From: Flavobacterium sp.
Lineage (GTDB): Bacteria > Bacteroidota > Bacteroidia > Flavobacteriales > Flavobacteriaceae
Assembly (NCBI GenBank): GCA_023251135.1
Contig: JAHEZJ010000002.1
Coordinates: 162,624 to 226,623, forward strand
Reading direction: 5' to 3'
Length of the DNA: 64,000 nt
Shown here: positions 57,706-64,000 of the stretch, piece by piece
Position numbering within the stretch: the stretch's first letter is position 1
Layout: each line of letters begins with the position of its first letter
Position numbers and translations under genes: made by a program
Notes under the pieces: generated by a model
Told to the model about the DNA's origin: nothing
What the model saw: the letters and a program-made list of their open reading frames with translations, nothing else
Database searches by the model: none

Positions 57706-57713
57706 TATTTTAT

Positions 57714-58988
57714 TTATTCTTTAAGCGCTTTTACCAACACTTTATCAATCTTTACGCCATCCATATCGATTACTTCCAGCACAAATTTTTGCCAGATTAA
57801 TTTTTCGCCTTCTTTTGGAATATGCGAAAGCTCGGTCATAATCATTCCGCTTACTGTATTTACTTCGTAATCGTTTGTCAATTCGTCTAACTCAAAATAA
57901 GTTAAGAAATCGTGTAACGAATAATGTCCGTCAACCAGCCAGGAACCGTCTTCTCTTTCAATTAACTGGAATTCATCTTTATAAAAATCAGAGGCATCTC
58001 CTACTAAAGCTTCCAGAATGTCATTTAGGGTAATAATTCCCTGAAAAACACCATATTCATCAGAAACTAAAGCATAATGAATCCCTGTTTTTTTGAAGTT
58101 CTCCAGTGCTTTGTATGCCGTTGTCTGCTCCATTAAATAAGGCGCATCGATCATGATTCCTGCCAAATCAAAATGTTCGCTTTCAATGTTGGCAAATATA
58201 TTTTTTAGGGTTACAACCCCCACTATATCATCATAATTGTCTCTGAATACCGGATAAACGGTGTGCAAATCCTGCAAAACCAATTCCTTAATCTTCGCTT
58301 TATCGGCATTAAAAGGCAGCATATCAACTGACTTTCGGTGTGTCATCAGTGAGTTTACTTTTCGATCTCCAATATGAAAAACACGTTCTACAATGTCCTG
58401 CTCGATTTCCTGCACTTCTCCACCCTCTGTTCCTTCTTTGATAATCGCTTTAATTTCTTCTTCGGTTACCTTACCGTCAGCGGTTGGCTTGATTTGAAAA
58501 ACATTCAGTAAAAAATCAGTCGAAGAAGTAAGCAACCAAATAAATGGCGCTGTGATTATCGAAATGGTCTTCATCGGCAGGGCTACCATTTTTGCAATCG
58601 ACTCTGGATAGTTTAAACCAATTCGTTTTGGCAACAATTCTCCTAAAACTAAAGAGAAAAATGTCAGAACCACGACAACAATTCCCACTGCAACTGAATG
58701 GGCATAGGGCTTTAAAAATTCAAATCCGCTAACAAAAACCTCCACATCCATTGTTATTTTATCACCACTATAAATACCGGTCAAAATACCGATTAAAGTG
58801 ATCCCGATTTGCACGGTTGACAAAAATTTATTTGGAGAATTGGCCAGATCAAGTGCGATTTTAGCACTGTTATTTCCTTTTTTTGCGGCAGTTTCAAGTC
58901 TGTTTTTCCGAGCCGAAATCAATGCAATTTCTGACATGGAAAAAACTCCATTCAATAGTATTAGAAAAAATATTATTAGTATTTCCAA
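57714..58988 (-). CDS. CNNM/CorC-type membrane protein with CBS domains
   Basis: Inner-membrane protein of the hemolysin-C/CorC (CNNM) family, linked to magnesium or other cation efflux. A DUF21 transmembrane region spans ~1-180 (about four helices), a CBS pair ~205-330 (MTHRKSVDMLPFNADKAKIK; YGVFQGIITLNDILEALVGD) and the CorC_HlyC domain ~345-424. 424 aa is typical. The old name hemolysin is not a functional statement. It is monocistronic and followed by tandem repeats. Confidence 0.9.
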   Translation of the reverse strand: MEILIIFFLILLNGVFSMSEIALISARKNRLETAAKKGNNSAKIALDLANSPNKFLSTVQIGITLIGILTGIYSGDKITMDVEVFVSGFEFLKPYAHSVAVGIVVVVLTFFSLVLGELLPKRIGLNYPESIAKMVALPMKTISIITAPFIWLLTSSTDFLLNVFQIKPTADGKVTEEEIKAIIKEGTEGGEVQEIEQDIVERVFHIGDRKVNSLMTHRKSVDMLPFNADKAKIKELVLQDLHTVYPVFRDNYDDIVGVVTLKNIFANIESEHFDLAGIMIDAPYLMEQTTAYKALENFKKTGIHYALVSDEYGVFQGIITLNDILEALVGDASDFYKDEFQLIEREDGSWLVDGHYSLHDFLTYFELDELTNDYEVNTVSGMIMTELSHIPKEGEKLIWQKFVLEVIDMDGVKIDKVLVKALKE

Positions 58989-59153
58989 TTTTTGGTTTAT
59001 TCGTTATATAATCGTCCTTATCAATCTGTAATCTTAAATATTTCGTACTCCAGACCAGTCAAAAGAGCCATGTCTTTAAAAAAACTAATTTTTCTTGCCA
59101 GAAAACAGCAACCAGGGGAAGCATATTTTATGATAAGAAAAATAGTTCTTTTG

Positions 59154-59198
59154 GAGTCCCGATAGCAATCGGGATGAAACGACAGCTGGAAAAAGCTT
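59154..59198. repeat. Short member of the GC-rich element family, abutting adk
   Basis: Contains a TCCCGAT/ATCGGGA hairpin (59157-59174) and ends with CGACAGCTGGAAAAAGCTTCT, running into the adk stop codon. The end resembles that of the 48048-48130 element. Confidence 0.5.
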
Positions 59199-59771
59199 CT
59201 ACAAATTATCTATAACTGACGTTAATCGCTCTGTAATTTCTTCGATAGTTCCGATACCGTTTACGGCGTGAAACTTATTTTGTTCTTTATAATATCCAAT
59301 TAGTGGAGCCGTTTTTTCATTATACTCCTGGTATCTTACACGAATTTTTTCTTCGTCCTGATCATCAGCTCTTCCACTTGTTTTTCCTCTTTCTAATAAA
59401 CGAGCTACCAAAATTTCGTCATCGGCTTCCAATGCAATAGTCGCGGTAACACTTGATCCAATCGTTGGTAAAAATTTATCCAAAGCTTCTGCCTGATCTA
59501 AAGTTCGAGGGTAACCATCAAACAAAAATCCAGCTGTATCAGGATGTTTTTTTACTTCATCAATTAACATTGCAGTGGTAACTTCGCAAGGAACTAGTTC
59601 TCCATTATCCATAAAAACCCTCGCTTTTTTACCTAAATCTGTGTCATTTTTTAAATTAAAACGAAAAATATCTCCTGTTGAAAGGTGTGTCAATTTGTAT
59701 TTTTCTTTTAAAAATTCTGCCTGAGTTCCTTTTCCTGCTCCCGGCTTTCCAAATAAAACAATGTTAATCAT
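59199..59771 (-). CDS. adk: Adenylate kinase
   Basis: Interconverts ATP + AMP with 2 ADP. P-loop GKPGAGKGT (8-16), AMP-binding region STGDIFRFNLKNDTDLGKKA and GFLFDGYPRTLDQAEALDKF are intact. At 190 aa it is the short-lid form without a zinc-binding lid. A GC-rich repeat overlaps its stop. It is 73 bases downstream of hpt and may share its transcript. Confidence 0.98.
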   Translation of the reverse strand: MINIVLFGKPGAGKGTQAEFLKEKYKLTHLSTGDIFRFNLKNDTDLGKKARVFMDNGELVPCEVTTAMLIDEVKKHPDTAGFLFDGYPRTLDQAEALDKFLPTIGSSVTATIALEADDEILVARLLERGKTSGRADDQDEEKIRVRYQEYNEKTAPLIGYYKEQNKFHAVNGIGTIEEITERLTSVIDNL

Positions 59772-59844
59772 AATATGAGTGAGTGTTGTGACTTCTATTT
59801 TTATAAGAAGTTTTAAATGAATATATAGTTGTGTGTGTTTAAAT

Positions 59845-60375
59845 TTATTCTGCCAATTTATAAACTTCGGGCAAATTTCTTCCTAAACCATCGTAGTCCA
59901 ATCCGTAACCTACAATGAATTTATTTGGGATTCTGATTCCGATATAATCTATTTTGATGTCTTTTTTATAAGCCTCCGGTTTAAAAAACAAGGTTGCAAT
60001 TTTAAAATGCTTTACATTTTGCTGCTTGAACAAGTGTTTTAATTCTTCGACAGTATTTCCCGTATCAATAATGTCTTCAATAAGAATAACGGTTCTACCC
60101 GACAAATCCTGATTGATTCCAATTAATTCTTTTACCTTATTGGTACTTTCAATTCCTTCATAAGATGCCATTTTGATAAATGAAACCTCGCAAAGGCTTT
60201 TATATTTTTTCAGAAAATCGGCAACCACCATAAAGGCCCCATTTAAAACACCAATAAAAATTGGGGTATCGTCTCCAAAATCATCTTCTACCTGCGCCAC
60301 TATTTTTGTTAAAGCAAAATCAATTTCTTTTGCCGAAATAAACGGAACAAATTGTTTATCGTGAAGTTGTATCAT
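59845..60375 (-). CDS. hpt: Hypoxanthine phosphoribosyltransferase
   Basis: Purine salvage enzyme converting hypoxanthine (and guanine) with PRPP to nucleotides. The start is ATG 60375 (MIQLHDKQFVPFISAKEIDF, 176 aa); a longer frame from 60402 would start inside the -7 box. The PRPP-binding loop IEDIIDTGNT is at 99-108 and the hydrophobic VLNGAFMV near 43-50. Upstream of adk in a small purine group. Confidence 0.95.
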   Translation of the reverse strand: MIQLHDKQFVPFISAKEIDFALTKIVAQVEDDFGDDTPIFIGVLNGAFMVVADFLKKYKSLCEVSFIKMASYEGIESTNKVKELIGINQDLSGRTVILIEDIIDTGNTVEELKHLFKQQNVKHFKIATLFFKPEAYKKDIKIDYIGIRIPNKFIVGYGLDYDGLGRNLPEVYKLAE

Positions 60376-60399
60376 TATTTTTACATTTAAAATAATGGG

Positions 60400-60407
60400 C
60401 AAAGATA
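60400..60407 (-). promoter_or_regulatory. -7 box of hpt
   Basis: Minus strand TATCTTTG, a full TAnnTTTG match, 24 bases before ATG 60375. It rules out the alternative start at 60402. Spacing to the nearest TTG is poor. Confidence 0.55.
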
Positions 60408-60589
60408 CAGAATTACAACCAAACTGTAAGTATCAAAATATACTGCATACATATTTTTTTAAGAATGTTAAATATCCCTCACTATTTAGAATTCTTTTCT
60501 TAAAAACAAGCCTGATTTCATTAAATCAGCAGATCTTAAAACCATAACCTTAAATTACTTATTTTAGACCCTGTATTAAACCCAACTAA

Positions 60590-61144
60590 ATGTCTTCTGA
60601 ATTACAAACAAAACTAGATTACGTAAAAGCTTATAGAGAAAACCGTCTTAAGGTTGCAAATGAGGTTTTAGAAAACCACTCTTTATTTAAAGAACTTATC
60701 ACGATTTGTTTTTCGCCATCAGACAAAAACAATCATAAAGCGTGTTGGATTCTGGAGTTTGTTTCTTACGAAGAATTGATCTGGCTGCAGCCTCATCTTG
60801 ATTTTTTCTGTTCCAATCTTAAGATTTTAAAAGACGAAAGTGCTATACGTCCCGTTGCAAAAGTGATTCAGTTGCTCGTAAAAGACCATTATAAAAAAGC
60901 CAAAAACGGCATTTCGCTTTCAGAAGAAAATCTCCAGGATTGTATAGAAGCTTCATTTGACTGGCTTATCAACGATGTAAAAGTAGCGACAAAAGCCTAT
61001 TCGATCCGGACTTTGTATGTTTTGGGCAATCATTACGACTGGATACACCCTGAACTGCAAATTATTCTGAATAAAGATTTTGGCAACCATTCGGCAGCTT
61101 ACAAAGCCGTTGCCAAAGAAGTTTTGAAGAAAATAGAGAAATAA
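60590..61144 (+). CDS. Conserved all-helical protein of unknown function
   Basis: I do not recognise a named family for this 184-aa protein. No signal peptide or membrane segment is visible. It looks all-helical with ARM/HEAT-like repeats: helical pairs such as KACWILEFVSYEELIWLQPH, PVAKVIQLLVKDHYKKAKNG and ATKAYSIRTLYVLGNHYDWI alternate regularly. It lies upstream of purK on the same strand, separated by a 282-base repeat-rich gap, so an operon is unlikely. A protein-interaction role is a guess from fold only. Confidence 0.8.
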   Translation: MSSELQTKLDYVKAYRENRLKVANEVLENHSLFKELITICFSPSDKNNHKACWILEFVSYEELIWLQPHLDFFCSNLKILKDESAIRPVAKVIQLLVKDHYKKAKNGISLSEENLQDCIEASFDWLINDVKVATKAYSIRTLYVLGNHYDWIHPELQIILNKDFGNHSAAYKAVAKEVLKKIEK

Positions 61145-61250
61145 CTTTGAATTTCAGTTGCAACTTTAAGAATCCTGATAATTTATAGAAATTGTGCCCT
61201 CTTCATTTTTCTTAGCCACAGATTAAAAGGATTAAAAAGATTTTTTATAG

Positions 61251-61334
61251 GCCACGAATTCCCCGAATTTTCACAAATTCTTTAGCACTGCTTTTGAAAA
61301 CTTTTAATTCGGGGAAATTCGTGGAATTCGTGGC
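61251..61334. repeat. AATTCGTGG hairpin, copy 2
   Basis: Long inverted repeat: GCCACGAATTCCCCGAATTT at the left and its near complement at the right, with a ~40-base loop, followed by an A run. A single half-unit (AAATTCATAAAATTCGTGGC) recurs at 61366-61385. Related to the repeat at 54134. Confidence 0.7.
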
Positions 61335-61402
61335 AAAAAAAATATTCCCATTCCCTATCTCATGAAATTCATAAAATTCGTGGCAAAAAAAAGATTAAAA
61401 AG

Positions 61403-61410
61403 TATCTTTG
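61403..61410 (+). promoter_or_regulatory. -7 box of purK
   Basis: TATCTTTG (TAnnTTTG) 16 bases before the purK ATG; the -33 region lies in the last AATTCGTGGC repeat unit. Confidence 0.5.
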
Positions 61411-61426
61411 CAAAAACACAACTACA

Positions 61427-62575
61427 ATGAATTATTTTTCTTCTGATTTTAAATTAGGAATATTAGGCGGCGGACAATTAGGTAAAATGCTTTTGTTCGA
61501 CACCAGAAAATTTGACATCCAGACTTATGTTCTCGATCCAAGCGATGAAGCTCCAAGTAAAATTGCCTGCAATAAATTCTTTCAGGGTGATTTAATGAAT
61601 TATGAAACAGTTTATAATTTTGGGAAACAAGTTGATGTTCTGACTTTTGAAATCGAATTAGTCAATCTTGAAGCACTGACACAATTAGAGAATGAAGGTT
61701 TAAAAATCTATCCTTCTCCAAAAACCTTAAAAGGAATTCAAAACAAAGGAATTCAGAAACAATTCTACGCAGATCACAATATCCCGACAGCACCCTTTGA
61801 GCGATTTGAGAATTTAGAAAATCTAAAAGCTAAAATCCAGGAGCTGAAATTACCATTTGTCTGGAAATGTACAGAGTTTGGTTACGATGGAAATGGTGTA
61901 AAAGTAATCCGTCAGGCTGCGGACTTAGATAATCTTCCAAATGTAGAATGTATTGCCGAAACAATGATTCCGTTCAAAAACGAACTGGCAGTTATTGTAT
62001 GTCAAAATCCATCAGGAGAAATAAAAACGTATCCGGTTGTTGAAATGGAATTTCATCCGGAAGCCAATCAGGTAGAATATGTAATCTGTCCTGCCAGAAT
62101 TGACGAGAAAGTAGCAGAAAAAGCAAGAGCTATTGCTTTAAATGTTTCGGAAAAATTCAATCATGTGGGGCTTTTAGCGGTCGAAATGTTCCAAACTAAC
62201 GACGATGAAATTTTAGTAAATGAAGTTGCCCCGCGTCCGCACAATTCAGGACATTACTCTATTGAAGCCAGCTACACCTCACAATTCGAAAACCACCTGC
62301 GTGCGATTCTGGATCTTCCGTTAGGAAATACCGATAGCAAAGTTGCCGGAATTATGGTTAATTTAGTGGGCGCAGAAGGATTTTCAGGAGATGTTGTTTA
62401 TGAAAACATTGAAACTATATTAGGATGGAATGGTGTTACCCCACATATTTACGGTAAAAAACAAACGCGCCCTTTCCGAAAAATGGGTCACGTAACCATT
62501 GTCAATGAAGACATGTCTGAAGCCAGAAGAATAGCCGAAGAGGTTAAGAATACGATTAGAGTGATTAGTGTTTAG
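61427..62575 (+). CDS. purK: N5-carboxyaminoimidazole ribonucleotide synthase
   Basis: ATP-grasp enzyme that carboxylates AIR to N5-CAIR in purine synthesis. Nucleotide-binding loop GILGGGQLGKM (11-21), ATP-grasp core PFVWKCTEFGYDGNGVKVIR and catalytic EVAPRPHNSGHYSIEA are intact. 382 aa is normal. purE follows after 53 bases that contain GAAACCTGAAAC repeats, so the pair is likely one operon. Confidence 0.97.
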   Translation: MNYFSSDFKLGILGGGQLGKMLLFDTRKFDIQTYVLDPSDEAPSKIACNKFFQGDLMNYETVYNFGKQVDVLTFEIELVNLEALTQLENEGLKIYPSPKTLKGIQNKGIQKQFYADHNIPTAPFERFENLENLKAKIQELKLPFVWKCTEFGYDGNGVKVIRQAADLDNLPNVECIAETMIPFKNELAVIVCQNPSGEIKTYPVVEMEFHPEANQVEYVICPARIDEKVAEKARAIALNVSEKFNHVGLLAVEMFQTNDDEILVNEVAPRPHNSGHYSIEASYTSQFENHLRAILDLPLGNTDSKVAGIMVNLVGAEGFSGDVVYENIETILGWNGVTPHIYGKKQTRPFRKMGHVTIVNEDMSEARRIAEEVKNTIRVISV

Positions 62576-62589
62576 TCGCAGTCAACAGT

Positions 62590-62619
62590 CTGAAACCTGA
62601 AACAAAAAAAACCTGAAAC
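62590..62619. repeat. CTGAAACCTGAAAC repeats between purK and purE
   Basis: Three tandem-like CTGAAAC units with A runs fill the purK-purE gap. The motif matches the arms of the hairpin at 5552-5601, showing a dispersed family. Confidence 0.6.
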
Positions 62620-62628
62620 AAAAATAAA

Positions 62629-63111
62629 ATGAGCAAAGTAGCCATCATAATGGGAAGTATCTCCGACATGCCAGTCATGCAGGATGCGATCGACATCTTA
62701 AAACAATTTAATATTGAAGTTGAAGTAGATATCGTTTCGGCACACAGAACGCCTGAAAAATTATTCGATTTCAGTAAAAATGCACACACTCGTGGTATTT
62801 CGGTAATTATTGCCGGAGCCGGAGGAGCTGCACATTTACCGGGAATGGTTGCTTCCATGTCACCACTTCCTGTAATTGGAGTTCCGGTGAAGTCCAGTAA
62901 TTCTATTGACGGCTGGGATTCGGTTTTATCGATTCTTCAAATGCCGGGCGGAGTTCCTGTTGCGACAGTAGCTTTAAACGGAGCCAAAAACGCCGGAATT
63001 TTAGCGGCACAAATCATTGGAAGTCACGATAAAAAAGTACTTGACACTATTATTTCCTATAAAGAAGAATTGAAAGCTGCGGTTAATAAAGCGGCTGAAA
63101 GTCTTAAATAG
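62629..63111 (+). CDS. purE: N5-CAIR mutase
   Basis: Converts N5-CAIR to CAIR, the step after PurK. The 160-aa class I PurE starts MSKVAIIMGSISDMPVMQDA; the catalytic SAHRTPEK lies at 37-44 and GAGGAAHLPGMVASMSPLPV follows. Second gene of the purKE operon. Confidence 0.98.
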   Translation: MSKVAIIMGSISDMPVMQDAIDILKQFNIEVEVDIVSAHRTPEKLFDFSKNAHTRGISVIIAGAGGAAHLPGMVASMSPLPVIGVPVKSSNSIDGWDSVLSILQMPGGVPVATVALNGAKNAGILAAQIIGSHDKKVLDTIISYKEELKAAVNKAAESLK

Positions 63112-63116
63112 TTCGC

Positions 63117-63255
63117 AGTCTCAGTTTTCAGTCGCAGTCACAGTAAGCACTGAAAACTGAGACGGAGACTGAAAACTGAGCTGCAACTGAATACTCAAAC
63201 AAATAAACTCTTTAGTCTTAGTTTGTATTGAAAACTGAGACGGAGACTGAAAACT
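63117..63255. repeat. CTGAAAACTGAGAC repeats between purE and the M3 peptidase gene
   Basis: An identical 27-base block occurs at 63151-63177 and 63229-63255 (two TGAAAACT units around GAGACGGAGAC). An inverted partial copy (CAGTCTCAGTTTTCA) at 63117-63131 can pair with them. Almost the whole intergenic space consists of this family. Confidence 0.75.
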
Positions 63256-63261
63256 AAAAAA

Positions 63262-64000
63262 ATGAGCGTCTTAACACAACATTTCAATACCAGACACAAT
63301 ACAGCCCCTTTTTCTCAAATTAAAATCGAAGATTACGTTCCTGCTTTCAACGAAGGAATTGCTTTGGCTAAAGCCGAAATTGATGCAATCGTAAACAATC
63401 CGGAAGCACCCACTTTTGAAAACACGGTGGTAGCAATGGATTTTACGGGAGATGTTCTGGATCGTCTTTCCAGTATTTTCTTCAATCTGAATTCGGCAGA
63501 AACAAATGATGAGATGCAAAAAATTGCACAGGAAGTTTCTCCTTTACTTTCAGAATTTGGAAATGACATTACCTTAAATGCAGCATTATTTGCTAAAATT
63601 AAAACGGTTTACGACCAAAAAGAAAAGCTGAATTTAAATCCGGAGCAAACTACGCTTTTGGATAAAAAGTACAAAAGCTTTTCAAGAAACGGAGCCAATT
63701 TGCCGGAGGACAAAAAAGAAAGTTTACGCGAAATCGACAAAGAATTGTCAAGACTAAGTTTGCAGTTTGGTGAAAATGTTCTGGCCGAAACCAATGCTTT
63801 CGAATTGCATTTAACCGCTGAAAAAGATTTGGCAGGTTTACCGGAAGGAACTATCGAAGCAGCAAGATTGTTAGCCAAAAGTCAGGAGAAAGAAGGCTGG
63901 ATTTTCACCTTAGATCATCCTAGTTATATTCCGTTTTTAACGTATGCCGACAATCGTGAATTGCGTAAAAAAATGGCAATTGCCTTTGGAGCAAAAGCTT
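63262..64000 (+). CDS. M3-family oligopeptidase, N-terminal part (cut by window)
   Basis: Zinc oligopeptidase of the Dcp/OpdA (M3A) type, which cleaves short peptides. The visible 246 residues cover the helical N-terminal domain: NTAPFSQIKIEDYVPAFNEG is the family's opening motif, followed by NPEAPTFENTVVAMDFTG and FTLDHPSYIPFLTYADNREL. The HExxH active site lies beyond base 64000. The ATG at 63262 directly follows a repeat block. No secretion signal, so a cytoplasmic location is likely. Confidence 0.88.
   Translation, partial: MSVLTQHFNTRHNTAPFSQIKIEDYVPAFNEGIALAKAEIDAIVNNPEAPTFENTVVAMDFTGDVLDRLSSIFFNLNSAETNDEMQKIAQEVSPLLSEFGNDITLNAALFAKIKTVYDQKEKLNLNPEQTTLLDKKYKSFSRNGANLPEDKKESLREIDKELSRLSLQFGENVLAETNAFELHLTAEKDLAGLPEGTIEAARLLAKSQEKEGWIFTLDHPSYIPFLTYADNRELRKKMAIAFGAKA

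Noticed and set aside
57714-58988. Hemolysin-type toxin
   Set aside because: DUF21, CBS pair and CorC_HlyC domains mark a membrane cation-transport protein; the hemolysin label is a legacy name.
63117-63255. Possible CRISPR-like direct repeats
   Set aside because: Only two identical 27-base blocks with an unlike spacing of about 50 bases, AT-rich inverted partial copies and no cas genes; fits a microrepeat family.

Overview
The window looks like chromosomal DNA of a Flavobacterium or a close relative (Bacteroidota, Flavobacteriaceae). It is AT-rich. Its promoters fit the Bacteroidota pattern (TTG, about 20 bases, TAnnTTTG), and few genes carry a Shine-Dalgarno sequence. It has three SusC/SusD outer-membrane pairs, an S46 dipeptidyl-peptidase and Bacteroidota-type gene order (rplQ-carA-eno; rpsL-rpsG-fusA-rpsJ). 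I see no rRNA, tRNA, CRISPR array, insertion sequence or prophage.

Layout. 1-2592 (minus): end of a capsule/exopolysaccharide export locus, with a Wzc-type co-polymerase/tyrosine kinase cut by the window edge and a Wza-type lipoprotein. 2663-4518: recR, a CoA-binding protein, and a divergent MarC-family gene. 4595-10529 (minus): two amidinotransferase-fold hydrolases, citrate synthase, enolase and carA. 10781-28190 (minus): the complete str-S10-spc-alpha ribosomal cluster from rpsL to rplQ, with fusA, secY, infA, rpmJ and rpoA. It is interrupted by a terminator and new promoter between rpsJ and rplC, by an internal promoter and strong hairpin before rpsH, and by a hairpin before rpsD. 28359-30074 (plus): an Omp85-family outer-membrane protein. 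30290-46278 (plus): three tandem SusC/SusD modules, each with its own conserved leader and terminator, the last followed by an unknown surface lipoprotein. 46306-53823: rlmB, a rhomboid protease, rarA, a radC-HAD-unknown operon, a DUF1287 lipoprotein and mpl. 54250-58988 (minus): S46 peptidase, obgE and a CBS-domain membrane protein. 59199-63111: purine genes adk and hpt (minus), an unknown helical protein, then purK-purE (plus). 63262-end: start of an M3 oligopeptidase.

How it fits together. Most of the window is core housekeeping (translation, secretion, purines, repair, cell wall). The accessory part is the SusCD block. It has no glycosidase, ECF sigma/anti-sigma pair or other enzyme beside it, so its substrate cannot be read from context. 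The three SusC genes share nearly identical first ~250 bases and a ~57-base upstream element but diverge afterwards, which suggests recombination or selection on the 5' module.

Intergenic DNA is rich in small repeat families: CTGAAAACTG-type units, AAACCCGACAGG hairpins, AATTCGTGG hairpins and a GC-rich element. I did not find a clear new multi-gene system. The most unusual signals are the regulatory breaks inside the ribosomal cluster, the shared SusC 5' module, a duplicated Omp85 gene end at 30220-30261, and the repeat families.
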